DNA of 47,819 nt from an uncultured Clostridia bacterium (GTDB lineage: Bacteria; Bacillota; Clostridia; TANB77; CAG-508): contig CAOTKV010000001.1 of the NCBI GenBank assembly GCA_948530865.1, positions 407,953 to 455,771 on the forward strand, in the 5' to 3' direction. The notes below the pieces were generated by a model that was given only the letters and a program-made list of their open reading frames with translations, had not been told where the DNA came from and made no database searches. The position numbers and the translations under genes are program-made. The stretch's first letter is position 1. Each line of letters opens with the position of its first letter. Shown here one piece after another: positions 23,864 through 32,328 of the stretch.

Positions 23864-24991
23864 CTAATTTTTATTTTTTCTAAACTTAATAAAATATTTT
23901 TTATCTGCTTTAACGTTTTCTCTTTTTTTAATAATATTCATATAACATGACATCATAATCTTAATCATTTCAGTTATAGTTTTCTTATCTTCTGTTGATG
24001 TTTGTGAATATTTTTTTAATATCTTTGTAATATTTATAGGTAAATTTTTATAAATTTCTCCAAAAGTATTTGCATCTGTAGAATAAAGTAGTTCAAATAC
24101 TACATCTACAAATATTTTTCTTTGCTCTACTGTTGTTGTTTCTAACCAATCTGTTAATGTTTTATCAATATTTTCGCTTACATTTGTATTTTTTTCGAGT
24201 TTAATTAAATCATCTTTTAGTACTTGCCAAGAATAAATATCATGTTGCAAAATTCCTTTTTCAGTACTCAATATTACTGTCATTTTTTCTTTATGATTTA
24301 AAAGCCTTCCAATTATAGAATCTTGAGGAATATAACTTTCTATTTTATTTATTATTTCGCTATTTTCAAATTGATTTATAGTATTTTTACTAAATCCTGG
24401 TCCATCATAATTATATATTTTTATAATTTTATTTTGAATTTTCTTGTTAGCTGTAATTGCAGAATAAACAGCAACATTTCCACCTTTTGAATGTCCACCA
24501 ATTCTTATTTTCTTATAACGATATTTCTTTGAAATTCTTTCTATGTATTCTTTTCCAGCAATTTGGCATGGCACATTTTCCATAAATGCCATATTAAAAT
24601 CTTCTTTCCACCCATTTATTGTATTATCAGTTCCCATAAATGAAATATAAATTTCTTTTCTAGAAATATGTATTGTAATAGCAGAAAATTGATTTTCTTT
24701 TTCTTTACTATTTATTTCAACATAATCTGTTACAATCATATTTTTAAAGCGCTTACTTTCGCCCAAATTTGTAATTAATTCTTTATCTCCATTATAAAGA
24801 AATTCTTCATTTTTAAAATTTTTCATTCTTTCTGAAATAGAAGCAATTGTTTCTTTTGGAGCAATATTAATTCTGCTAAATAAAAGATACGAAAATCTTG
24901 CCAAAATCATACTATCTATTTCATTAAATTTAAATTTTTTATTTATGGGAATGTCTCCTCTCCATAACAAATAATCATTAATATTAGACAT
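23864..24991 (-). CDS. DUF2974 (Mbeg1-like) lipase-fold protein
   Basis: 375 residues from MSNINDYLLWRGDIPINKKF; the GAGGAAG spacing favours this ATG over one 22 codons upstream. FSAITIHISRKEIYISFMGT, then DNTINGWKEDFNMAF precede the nucleophile elbow GGHSKGGN, and YNYDGPGFS follows. This is the class-3-lipase-like alpha/beta hydrolase layout of DUF2974 proteins. There is no signal peptide. The start follows a hairpin element at 25040-25074. The substrate is unknown. It ends 9 nt before the membrane-anchored gene, suggesting co-transcription. Confidence 0.85.
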   Translation of the reverse strand: MSNINDYLLWRGDIPINKKFKFNEIDSMILARFSYLLFSRINIAPKETIASISERMKNFKNEEFLYNGDKELITNLGESKRFKNMIVTDYVEINSKEKENQFSAITIHISRKEIYISFMGTDNTINGWKEDFNMAFMENVPCQIAGKEYIERISKKYRYKKIRIGGHSKGGNVAVYSAITANKKIQNKIIKIYNYDGPGFSKNTINQFENSEIINKIESYIPQDSIIGRLLNHKEKMTVILSTEKGILQHDIYSWQVLKDDLIKLEKNTNVSENIDKTLTDWLETTTVEQRKIFVDVVFELLYSTDANTFGEIYKNLPINITKILKKYSQTSTEDKKTITEMIKIMMSCYMNIIKKRENVKADKKYFIKFRKNKN

Positions 24992-25039
24992 ATTTACTTC
25001 CTCATTTTTATAAACTTTAATTATATTATTTATATCATT

Positions 25040-25074
25040 AAAGCCGATAATTAGCAATGCTAACTATCGGCTTT
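25040..25074 (+). terminator. Hairpin with plus-strand U-tract, upstream of the DUF2974 gene
   Basis: A 17-bp stem with one mismatch (AAAGCCGATAATTAGCA against TGCTAACTATCGGCTTT). The T-run (CTTTTTTG) follows on the plus strand, while the minus side has only TTTAATG. It lies between the XRE gene stop (25086) and the DUF2974 gene. Its core TTAGCAATGCTAACTATC recurs at 29095-29111. Confidence 0.6.
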
Positions 25075-25085
25075 TTTGTTCTTTT

Positions 25086-26066
25086 TTAGACTTGTGGTGG
25101 TAACACTTCTTCTCTTGTTGGTTTTAACTCATTTGATATTACAATATCAACAATTTCTCGTTGTTCTTTTATATCTTCTTTACAATAATCAAAGTGTATA
25201 AAAAAGTTTTTATTATTAAATGTCATTCCTATGCTTTGCATCATGCCTTTTATTGAAGCATTGTTCCATCCATAATTGCCATCTTTTTCAAAAAATTTGT
25301 TACCAAAATCGAATGCTATTTCTTTGTCACGATATACTTTATCATATGCACAAATTATTCCATAATAATTATTCATACACCCTGTTGCTTTTATTATTGG
25401 ACTATTTAATTCGTAATCATTTATTATTTCACGTGTTCCATCTTTTAAATTTATTTTTGTTACATCATTATAATGACATACTGTATCTTTAATTTCTTTG
25501 TTTAAATCTATATAAATCTCTTCAATAGGTTCCTCTGAGACAAATGCATCTTCGTTTCCTGCATTATAAGATACTATTTTTAGTAATTTTTCTCCTTTTT
25601 CTGATACATAGTACAAATATTCTTTATTAGTTTCTGTTATATTATTAATATCTCTTTTTGAAATTTTCTCACTTACATGTCCACTTTTCGTTTCCCCAAT
25701 ACATAAAAAATTGCTTTTATATTTATCTGAAATATCATATATAATTTTTATTCTTCTTATAATATTTATAGAAAATAATATTCCTACAAGAAGTAATATT
25801 ATCAAAAATATAATTAGAATTTTTTTCCTATTCTTTTTAATTTTTGTTTTTGGAATATTTTCTTCTGAAGTTGTTTCTTTTACTAATTCATCAAGAGTTA
25901 TTTCGTATATTTCTGAAATTTTTACTAATTTATTAAGTTCTGGAATTGTTTTACCACTTTCCCATTTTGAAATAGTTTGTCTTGAAACTTCCATTCTTTC
26001 TGCTAAGTCTTCTTGACTCCAATTATTTTTCTTTCTTAACTCATATAATTTCTCATTTAATTCCAT
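25086..26066 (-). CDS. XRE-family regulator with one membrane helix and outer domain
   Basis: 326 residues from MELNEKLYELRKKNNWSQED. An ATG two codons earlier touches the AGGAGGA site and is less likely. The helix-turn-helix (QTISKWESGKTIPELNKLV) is followed by a basic stretch and a membrane helix (ILIIFLIILLLVGILFSINI), then about 220 extracytoplasmic residues with few recognisable motifs and a C-terminal PPQV. It looks like a membrane-tethered transcription factor that could sense an outside signal directly. The 26-bp motif shared with the other XRE genes lies 55-80 bp upstream, suggesting autoregulation. Confidence 0.8.
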   Translation of the reverse strand: MELNEKLYELRKKNNWSQEDLAERMEVSRQTISKWESGKTIPELNKLVKISEIYEITLDELVKETTSEENIPKTKIKKNRKKILIIFLIILLLVGILFSINIIRRIKIIYDISDKYKSNFLCIGETKSGHVSEKISKRDINNITETNKEYLYYVSEKGEKLLKIVSYNAGNEDAFVSEEPIEEIYIDLNKEIKDTVCHYNDVTKINLKDGTREIINDYELNSPIIKATGCMNNYYGIICAYDKVYRDKEIAFDFGNKFFEKDGNYGWNNASIKGMMQSIGMTFNNKNFFIHFDYCKEDIKEQREIVDIVISNELKPTREEVLPPQV

Positions 26067-26120
26067 ACGCATTCCTCCTTTGTATTTATAATCTATATTT
26101 ATTATACAATTAATTGCAAT

Positions 26121-26146
26121 TTTTTTCTATCAATCTTAGTTTGAAA
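26121..26146. promoter_or_regulatory. Shared XRE upstream motif, copy 2
   Basis: TTTTTTCTATCAA then TCTTAGTTTGAAA, aligned without gaps to the elements at 10862 and 40928, 55 bp before the XRE start codon. A GTTGCAT half-site follows at 26161. Confidence 0.5.
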
Positions 26147-26169
26147 TTTGTAACCTATTGGTTGCATTG

Positions 26170-26198
26170 TGAAATTTTTCGAGCGTCCCTAAATTTCA
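26170..26198 (+). repeat. 29-bp interspersed repeat, copy 4 (consensus)
   Basis: TGAAATTT, centre TTCGAGCGTCCCT, then AAATTTCA: both 8-bp ends are perfect inverted repeats. It adjoins the terminator of the aminotransferase gene. Confidence 0.85.
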
Positions 26199-26233
26199 AA
26201 AAAGGAGCGGTCTATTCAGACCGCCCTTTTTTG
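26198..26233 (-). terminator. Terminator after the aminotransferase-GNAT gene
   Basis: GC-rich stem GCGGTCT/AGACCGC with loop ATTC, extended by A/T pairs on both sides (A6 left, T6 right), so it can work on either strand. It is 20 nt past the stop codon at 26252. Confidence 0.85.
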
Positions 26234-26251
26234 GTAAAACAATATTATTTC

Positions 26252-28309
26252 TTATTTCAGCTGGAAATAGAATCCATACTCTTTGTATGTCTGATCTCCA
26301 ATTGGTGCCTCTTTTGTTTTTACTACTTTACCACCAAGTTTCTCATAAAACCTGATAGCATTTTCGTTGTCACTCAAGCACCAAACTATCATATTTCTTT
26401 TTCCAAATTTAATCATCTGTTTTCGGGTTGCTATAAAGAGTTCTGTTCCAATTCCTTTGCCGATTTCTGTAGGTTTGATATACAGACTCACAAGTTCAGA
26501 ATCGAAATCATCTACATTCGGTGTCGGATTGAAGCAAGAGTAGCCAAGCACTTCATCTCCACGCACCGCAACAAACACATAGTCTTTGTATTCTTCAAAA
26601 CTCGCCTGATATCTTTCGGTTTGTTCTTCATAGTTCAAAGTATTCAGATAGCTGGACGAAATAATACGATCATATGCATTTTTCCATCCGTCTACCTTTA
26701 TGTGTGCCATTTGCTCCTGATCCTCATATTGATTCTTACGAATCACATAATCATCTTTATTTGGATCCAGCAAAAGTATTGCATTGTGCATGTTCAAAAT
26801 TGCTTTTATCAGCTTTTCTTCTTCGATGGCGTAATTTACTCGTCCAACAAGTTCATCTTCATATGGCCACGATATAGATTCGCCAACCAAAAATCTGGTT
26901 CTGGAAGTTGCATAAAAGAAATTGAGCAGTTCTTCTTCATCCCTTATAACGATATTGATGTCTTTTTCTTTGTCATGATACTTCATTCCCTTGAGTTTCG
27001 TAAAATCTAAGATTGCGAAAAATCCAGATTCTGGCTCCAAGTTTTTTGGGAAATCTACCATTGGAAGACCTGTCAAAATTTTAGCTGTATCATCCCCGAC
27101 AGCTTTTCTTACAACATCAATAATCCTGATATGGTATTGGGGTTCTGCTGCATCAATTCCGTTAACAAGTGCCTTTATCAGATTGAGTCTGTAAACATAC
27201 TCACCTCTGAGTTCTTTAAAATACTCATCATACACCTTATAACGTTCTTCGGTTGCATTAAATGCTCCGCCAAGCGCCACACCAATAAGTGCAGGTGCAG
27301 AATCCATCTCCTGGAAAGTTTTGTTGATAATTGCACGTATAACTATTTCGTCTGCAACTACAAAACCTGCTCTGAGAGATGCCATTGAGTAACTTTTGGA
27401 TAATCCAAACAAAGAAATTGTATTTCGGAACATCCCTGGAATTGTTGCAATAGGAACAGCAACATTATCCTTATCGTATGTGATGTCACGATAAACGAGG
27501 TCATCAATTACAAAAACACCACGCTTATTGCAGACATCTGAAATCTGATACAGAAGGTCGTATTCATTTTTTCCCATTACCTTTCCTGTTGGATTGCTGG
27601 GATTTGTATTCAAAAATGCTACTACCCTCGGCACATAACCTTTCCGGCGATGATATGCTTGCTGAAGACTAGAATTAATTTGATCAATTCTGTTTGCAAG
27701 TTTTTCAGGGTTTACCAAAAAATTGTCTTCTCTATCAAGATTCAGAACCTCAGCTTCTGCGCCAGCTCTTTCTATCCTGATAGTGAAAAGTCCATAATTT
27801 GGACCAGTTGTTAAAACTACATCGCCTTCTTTAGCAATAGTGCTGATGATTTGATTAAACAGAACTGAAGTAGACACAGAAAAAGTAATATTGTGTACAC
27901 ACAGTCCCTTCTCATCAATATCATCATAAGAATATGGCGATGTGTTTATAAACCCCTCTTTTTCTACATAGTCCAGCAGTTTTTTTCTCATCTCATCAGC
28001 TCCCTCAGTATACGGATAGCGATACATCAGTTCCTTCCGAAGAGATTCAATCATTGCTTCTATTGCCAGCGGAAAAGGTCTGAAACATAACGGATTGCCA
28101 CTCCCCAAGTCGGTGTCAGGATTTTCTACAATATCTTTATCCCGAACCTCATAGCCATAGTAATCAATTGCTCTTGCAATCTTATCTACTGTTGGGTTAA
28201 AGTCTTCTCCATCAAACCGCTTGCCGATGTTAGGCAAACCAGCTCGTCTATCTCTAAGTTCCTCATTTTCTCTTGCTAATCTATCGATTGCGCTTGCCTT
28301 AACTAACAT
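26252..28309 (-). CDS. PLP-dependent aminotransferase fused to a GNAT acetyltransferase
   Basis: 685 residues. Residues about 40-520 are a fold-type I aminotransferase: TGPNYGLFTI, FLNTNPSNPTGKVM, VIDDLVYRDIT, and the PLP lysine in LFGLSKSYSMASLRAGF. The last 140 residues are a GNAT domain with acyl-CoA-binding site ELVSLYIKPTEIGKGIGTEL and MIVWCLSDNENAIRFYEKLG. Joining the two suggests amino-group transfer and N-acetylation on one pathway. The substrates are unknown. Base composition is clearly richer in G and C than in neighbouring genes, which suggests transfer from another lineage. It stands alone with its own terminator. Confidence 0.88.
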   Translation of the reverse strand: MLVKASAIDRLARENEELRDRRAGLPNIGKRFDGEDFNPTVDKIARAIDYYGYEVRDKDIVENPDTDLGSGNPLCFRPFPLAIEAMIESLRKELMYRYPYTEGADEMRKKLLDYVEKEGFINTSPYSYDDIDEKGLCVHNITFSVSTSVLFNQIISTIAKEGDVVLTTGPNYGLFTIRIERAGAEAEVLNLDREDNFLVNPEKLANRIDQINSSLQQAYHRRKGYVPRVVAFLNTNPSNPTGKVMGKNEYDLLYQISDVCNKRGVFVIDDLVYRDITYDKDNVAVPIATIPGMFRNTISLFGLSKSYSMASLRAGFVVADEIVIRAIINKTFQEMDSAPALIGVALGGAFNATEERYKVYDEYFKELRGEYVYRLNLIKALVNGIDAAEPQYHIRIIDVVRKAVGDDTAKILTGLPMVDFPKNLEPESGFFAILDFTKLKGMKYHDKEKDINIVIRDEEELLNFFYATSRTRFLVGESISWPYEDELVGRVNYAIEEEKLIKAILNMHNAILLLDPNKDDYVIRKNQYEDQEQMAHIKVDGWKNAYDRIISSSYLNTLNYEEQTERYQASFEEYKDYVFVAVRGDEVLGYSCFNPTPNVDDFDSELVSLYIKPTEIGKGIGTELFIATRKQMIKFGKRNMIVWCLSDNENAIRFYEKLGGKVVKTKEAPIGDQTYKEYGFYFQLK

Positions 28310-28404
28310 ATTGTTTACCTCCTATAAAGAAAAAATTTTTACCTATATATTATATCATAATTTTATAGAAAAGTAAACTTATGTAAACATACATTTTTGT
28401 AAAA

Positions 28405-28440
28405 ATAAAAGCCATTAATATTAATATTAATGGCTTTTAT
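28405..28440 (-). terminator. Terminator after the flavoredoxin-rubredoxin gene
   Basis: A perfect 36-bp palindrome whose left half is ATAAAAGCCATTAATATT, beginning 5 nt past the stop codon and followed on the minus strand by TTTTTAC. It should be bidirectional. Confidence 0.8.
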
Positions 28441-28444
28441 AATA

Positions 28445-29044
28445 TTACTCTTTCTTTTTAAACAATTCTTTTCCCACTTGACATATTGGACATTTGTAAT
28501 CATCAGGCATATCTTCTCCATAATAAACATAACCACAAACTGTGCAAATCCAAGCAATTTCACCTTTTTCAGTTTTAGTTTTTAATAATTCATCTTTATG
28601 TTCTTGATAATAACCATAGCTCATTACTTCTTTTTCTTCAAAAATATCTCCTTCTATTAACTTTCCTATAAATAAAGTATGTGTATCATTATCGATACTA
28701 TCTACAATTTCACATATCATATATCCAATAGAATCTTTTATTACTTCTAAACCATCTACTTTTATTGTTTCTGTTCTTTCAAATTTATTAATATCTCTTG
28801 CAGAATTAAATCCAAAAGTCTTAATTATTTCCGGATTTACATCGTTGCTTAATATAGATATAGCAAATTTTGTATTATTTTTTAATAATTCATTTGTATA
28901 GTTTTTCTTCATTACTGCTACTGAAATTAGTGGGTTATCTCCAGCACTTACTTGTGATACCGCATCAACAACACAACCACCATTTTCTGTCGTTAATACA
29001 TACATTCCTTGAGTTATTTTCCAAGTTACATTTTTATTTTTCAT
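28445..29044 (-). CDS. Flavin reductase-rubredoxin fusion (high-molecular-weight rubredoxin)
   Basis: 199 residues. Residues 1 to about 150 are an FMN-binding flavin-reductase-like domain (YVLTTENGGCVVDAVSQVSA, then VAVMKKNYT). The C-terminal 45 residues are a complete rubredoxin: CTVCGYVYYGEDMPDDYKCP followed by IC, giving the Cys4 iron site (ICTVCG and CPIC). This is the layout of Hrb proteins that pass electrons from NADH to flavodiiron NO/O2 reductases in clostridia. No flavodiiron gene lies next to it here. It is cytoplasmic and likely part of oxygen or nitric-oxide defence. Confidence 0.92.
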   Translation of the reverse strand: MKNKNVTWKITQGMYVLTTENGGCVVDAVSQVSAGDNPLISVAVMKKNYTNELLKNNTKFAISILSNDVNPEIIKTFGFNSARDINKFERTETIKVDGLEVIKDSIGYMICEIVDSIDNDTHTLFIGKLIEGDIFEEKEVMSYGYYQEHKDELLKTKTEKGEIAWICTVCGYVYYGEDMPDDYKCPICQVGKELFKKKE

Positions 29045-29085
29045 ATCGCTACCATCCTTTCTTTTGAAGTTATAATATCATTAAA

Positions 29086-29114
29086 AAAGATAGTTAGCAA
29101 TGCTAACTATCTTT
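29086..29114 (-). terminator. Terminator after the GntR-ABC operon
   Basis: A perfect 14-bp stem AAAGATAGTTAGCA/TGCTAACTATCTTT, followed on the minus strand by T6. It lies 14 nt past the permease stop. Its core is shared with the hairpin at 25040. Confidence 0.8.
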
Positions 29115-29127
29115 CTAAATTTTATCT

Positions 29128-29919
29128 TTACTCCACATTTACACCTTTTTGAAATGCTTTCTTTCCTAGCCAATAATAAAATGCAATGTATACAGCATAT
29201 AATCCAATTCCACCTGTCATAACTAGCTTTATCGTTTCCATATTAACAATATCTGTTGTATTAACCAAATTCATAACATTTTGATTAAATAAGCCAAATA
29301 TAAAAACTACTCCTAAAGTTACGAATTGTGTTAACATATACAATGCAAAACCTATTAAAATTGTTTTTACCATTTTATTTCTATTTGATTTATGTCCTAA
29401 TATTATTCCAACATATCCTATTAAAATCATAAACATAACTTCTAAAAAGAATACAAAAGCCATTAACAATAATAAATTTACAATAGTTGTATCATAAGTT
29501 GATGCAGTAACTTCTAACATGCTTTTAAGAACTTGCAAATTTTCTTTTGAATAATAGCATATAAATAAACAAACTATTATAACAATTGCAGTAGTAAATA
29601 CAGTTATACCAGCAGAAAGTACTTTTGATAAAAATATAGTTTTCTTTTCTACTGGGATAGTATGTGTAAGATATGATTCATCCTTATATAAATTTCTGAT
29701 AAATCTTGCCCACAATCTCATTAAACAATTTATTAAACTACTTGCCATCATTGCTATTGCAAACCCAAAAGTAAATTGTGTTATTGCTGAAAATACTACT
29801 GAGTTTTCTATATTATTTAAAAGTCTTCCTGTTACTGAAAAAAATAAAGATAAAATATAAAATACACTAACAACTTTATATACCCATTTCAAATCATATT
29901 TTAATAATTTTCCTAACAT
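29128..29919 (-). CDS. ABC-2-type transporter permease
   Basis: 263 residues with six membrane helices, including VVSVFYILSLFFSVTG, FGFAIAMMASSLINCLMRLW, ILSAGITVFTTAIVIIVCLF-like and LLLLMAFVFFLEVMFMILIG segments. The N-terminus MLGKLLKYDLKWVYK and the segment SYLTHTIPVEKKTIFLSK (a coupling loop) are typical of permeases in GntR-ABC operons. The start overlaps the ATPase gene by 7 bp. It is likely an exporter or immunity-type transporter; the substrate is unknown. Confidence 0.85.
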   Translation of the reverse strand: MLGKLLKYDLKWVYKVVSVFYILSLFFSVTGRLLNNIENSVVFSAITQFTFGFAIAMMASSLINCLMRLWARFIRNLYKDESYLTHTIPVEKKTIFLSKVLSAGITVFTTAIVIIVCLFICYYSKENLQVLKSMLEVTASTYDTTIVNLLLLMAFVFFLEVMFMILIGYVGIILGHKSNRNKMVKTILIGFALYMLTQFVTLGVVFIFGLFNQNVMNLVNTTDIVNMETIKLVMTGGIGLYAVYIAFYYWLGKKAFQKGVNVE

Positions 29920-30608
29920 TTAAAATACCTCCTAAAAATATCATCTATTGATGACTTCTCACTATTTCTTAATTCATCTGCTGATGAAGTTAATGCTATT
30001 TCGCCATTATTCATAAAAATTACTTCATCTAAAATTCTTTCAATATCTGATATTAAATGTGTTGAAATTATTACACTTGCACCATCACTAAAATTAGAAA
30101 GTATTGTATCTAGTATATAATCTCTTGTTGCAGGATCAACTCCTCCAAGAGGTTCATCCAGTATATATAGTTCTGCTGTTCTACTCATTACAAGAATTAA
30201 TTGTAATTTTTCTTGCATACCTTTTGACATTTTAGCAATTTTTGTATTTATATCTAAATTCAAATCTTTTAACAATTTTTTAGCTTTTTCAGAATTAAAA
30301 TTTGAATAGAACTCTTCAAAATAATTTATAGCTTGTTTTATGGTCATTTCTTTATCTAAATATGTTCTTTCTGGCAAATAAGCTATAATTTCTTTTGAGT
30401 CTACACCTGGCTTTTTTCCATTAATTAAGATTTCTCCACTTGTAGGTGTTAATAAATCATTTACTAATTTAATAAATGTACTTTTTCCAGCACCATTTTT
30501 TCCCAAAAGTCCTATAATTTTTCCTTTAGGAATTGTTAAATTAATATCTTTTAGAATTTTTTTGCCATCAAATTCTTTACATAGGCGTTTACATTCTAGT
30601 AATTCCAT
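29913..30608 (-). CDS. ABC transporter ATP-binding protein
   Basis: 231 residues. Walker A is LLGKNGAGKSTFIKL, the Q-loop YLPERTYL, the signature MSKGMQEKLQLILVMSR (SKGM instead of SGGQ, common in this exporter class), Walker B LYILDEPLGGVDP and the switch His ISTHLISD. The first base overlaps the GntR stop (TAATG), and the permease gene overlaps its end. This is the YtrB/EcsA-like ATPase of GntR-regulated ABC operons. Confidence 0.92.
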   Translation of the reverse strand: MELLECKRLCKEFDGKKILKDINLTIPKGKIIGLLGKNGAGKSTFIKLVNDLLTPTSGEILINGKKPGVDSKEIIAYLPERTYLDKEMTIKQAINYFEEFYSNFNSEKAKKLLKDLNLDINTKIAKMSKGMQEKLQLILVMSRTAELYILDEPLGGVDPATRDYILDTILSNFSDGASVIISTHLISDIERILDEVIFMNNGEIALTSSADELRNSEKSSIDDIFRRYFKC

Positions 30609-30973
30609 TATTTATTTCCTCCTAATTCTTGCAAGTATCTTATTGCGTCATTATGAGTTATACCTATATTTTCCATATCATTTAAAAAATTGATTATTTT
30701 TTCTTCTGCCAATTCTTTTTTTATTTTATCAATCAATTCTTTATTTGTTGTTACAAATTTTCCATTTGTTCTTTCTGTATAAACTAAACCTTCATTTTCT
30801 AACTCTACCAATGCTTTTTGCATTGTATTAGGATTAACTCTTGCAATAAGTGCTAGCTCTCTTACTGAAGGTAATCTTTCTCCTTGTTTTAGCTTTTCAG
30901 AAACAATCTCAATCCTTAGTTTTTCAACTAGTTGTATGTAAATTGGTCTTTCATTATCAAAAATATAATCCAC
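30608..30973 (-). CDS. GntR-family regulator, YtrA type
   Basis: 121 residues. The winged helix (YIQLVEKLRIEIVSEKLKQG then ERLPSVRELALIARVNPNTM) is followed by only a short helical tail for dimerisation, the mark of the YtrA subfamily. These regulators sit at the head of ABC-transporter operons and repress them until a cell-envelope-active drug appears. A near-perfect palindromic operator overlaps its promoter at 30989-31018. Confidence 0.92.
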   Translation of the reverse strand: MDYIFDNERPIYIQLVEKLRIEIVSEKLKQGERLPSVRELALIARVNPNTMQKALVELENEGLVYTERTNGKFVTTNKELIDKIKKELAEEKIINFLNDMENIGITHNDAIRYLQELGGNK

Positions 30974-30988
30974 AATTTTCTCCTTTTT

Positions 30989-31042
30989 ATCATTGTATTA
31001 CTTGCATAATACAATGATACTATTTTTTTATTTCTTTGTCAA
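30989..31042 (-). promoter_or_regulatory. Promoter and palindromic operator of the GntR-ABC operon
   Basis: TTGACA (31042-31037), 17-nt spacer and TATCAT (31019-31014), read leftwards. The operator ATCATTGTATTA-N6-TAATACAATGAT (30989-31018) is a perfect 12-bp inverted repeat covering the -10 and start point, as expected for autorepression by the YtrA-like protein. Confidence 0.85.
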
Positions 31043-31044
31043 TA

Positions 31045-31073
31045 TGAAATTTTTCGAGCGTCCTTTTATTTCA
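31045..31073 (+). repeat. 29-bp interspersed repeat, copy 5, containing the proA stop codon
   Basis: TGAAATTT, centre TTCGAGCGTCCTT, then TTATTTCA. The proA stop codon TGA is its right end (31073-31071). Confidence 0.8.
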
Positions 31074-32315
31074 TCTAATTTGACCATTTCCACGAATTAC
31101 ATATTTAGTAGTAGTTAGTTCTTTTAACCCCATTGGACCTCTAGCATGTAACTTTTGTGTACTAATTCCAATTTCAGCCCCAAAACCAAATTCTCCTCCA
31201 TCAGTAAATCTTGTAGAAGCATTTACATACACACAACTGCTATCTATTTCGTTTAAAAACTTCTCTGCATTTTCATAATTACTAGTAATAATACTTTCTG
31301 AATGTTTTGTACTATAATTACTAATATGCTCAATTGCTTCATCAATATTATTTACTGTTTTTACAGATATAATTAAATCTAAATATTCTTCACCCCAATC
31401 ACTTTCTGTTGCTTTAATTATTTTATCAGAAATATTACAAGAATCTTCATCTCCTCTAATTTCTACATTTTTATTTGATAATCTTTGAGCTACTAATGGA
31501 ATAAATTCTTTTGCAATAGCTTTATGAATAACTAAAGATTCGCAAGCATTACATACACCAGTTCTTTGCGTTTTAGCGTTTTCAATAATTGAAAGAGCCA
31601 TTTCAAAATCTGCAAATTCATCTACATATATATGACAATTTCCAGTTCCAGTTTCAATTACTGGTATTGTACTATTTTCAACAACTGTTTTAATAAGTCC
31701 AGCTCCACCTCTTGGAATTAATACATCAACATATTTATTTAATCTCATAAGTTCTTGGCTTTTTTCTCTACTTGTATCTTCTATTAAATACACACAGTCT
31801 TCTGATATTTTCGATTCTTTCAAAACGCTTCTAATAACTTTAATAATAGCAATATTTGTATTTATTGCATCTTTTCCTCCTCGTAAAATAACTGCATTTC
31901 CTGTTTTGAAACATAATCCAAATGCATCTAATGTAACATTTGGCCTTGACTCGTAAATAATTGCAATAACTCCTAGAGGAACTCTCTTTTTCAAAATTTC
32001 TAATCCATTTTTCACTCTCTTTCCTTCAATTATCTCTCCAATTGGATCTTCTAAATCTGTTATCTTTATTAATCCATCTGACATTGCTATAATTCTTTTT
32101 TCATCTAATTTTAATCTATCTATTAAACTTTCTTTCATGCTATTTTTTATTGCATTTTCTATATCTTTTTCATTTGCAATTAATATTTCTTTTTGCGATT
32201 TTATAATTTCTTCTGCAACTTTTCTCAAAATAATATTTTTTTCTATATTTCCCATATTATTTAATATTTTTGTGCTATTTTTTACTCTTTTTCCTATTTC
32301 TTCTAAATTTTCCAT
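31071..32315 (-). CDS. proA: Gamma-glutamyl phosphate reductase
   Basis: 414 residues, matching the family length. Signatures are VPLGVIAIIYESRPNVTLDA, ILRGGKDAINTN, the catalytic Cys in TGVCNACESLVIH, and the C-terminal STRFTDGGEFGFGAEIGIST with ARGPMGLKELTT. It reduces gamma-glutamyl phosphate to glutamate semialdehyde with NADPH, the second step of proline synthesis. It lies 13 nt downstream of proB, so they are co-transcribed. The stop codon is part of a 29-bp repeat. Confidence 0.97.
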   Translation of the reverse strand: MENLEEIGKRVKNSTKILNNMGNIEKNIILRKVAEEIIKSQKEILIANEKDIENAIKNSMKESLIDRLKLDEKRIIAMSDGLIKITDLEDPIGEIIEGKRVKNGLEILKKRVPLGVIAIIYESRPNVTLDAFGLCFKTGNAVILRGGKDAINTNIAIIKVIRSVLKESKISEDCVYLIEDTSREKSQELMRLNKYVDVLIPRGGAGLIKTVVENSTIPVIETGTGNCHIYVDEFADFEMALSIIENAKTQRTGVCNACESLVIHKAIAKEFIPLVAQRLSNKNVEIRGDEDSCNISDKIIKATESDWGEEYLDLIISVKTVNNIDEAIEHISNYSTKHSESIITSNYENAEKFLNEIDSSCVYVNASTRFTDGGEFGFGAEIGISTQKLHARGPMGLKELTTTKYVIRGNGQIR

Positions 32316-32328
32316 TTTTCAATCTCCT

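Noticed and set aside
28363..28563. A 66-codon minus-strand frame overlapping the end of the rubredoxin fusion
   Set aside because: It is an out-of-frame shadow of the rubredoxin coding region and runs into its terminator.
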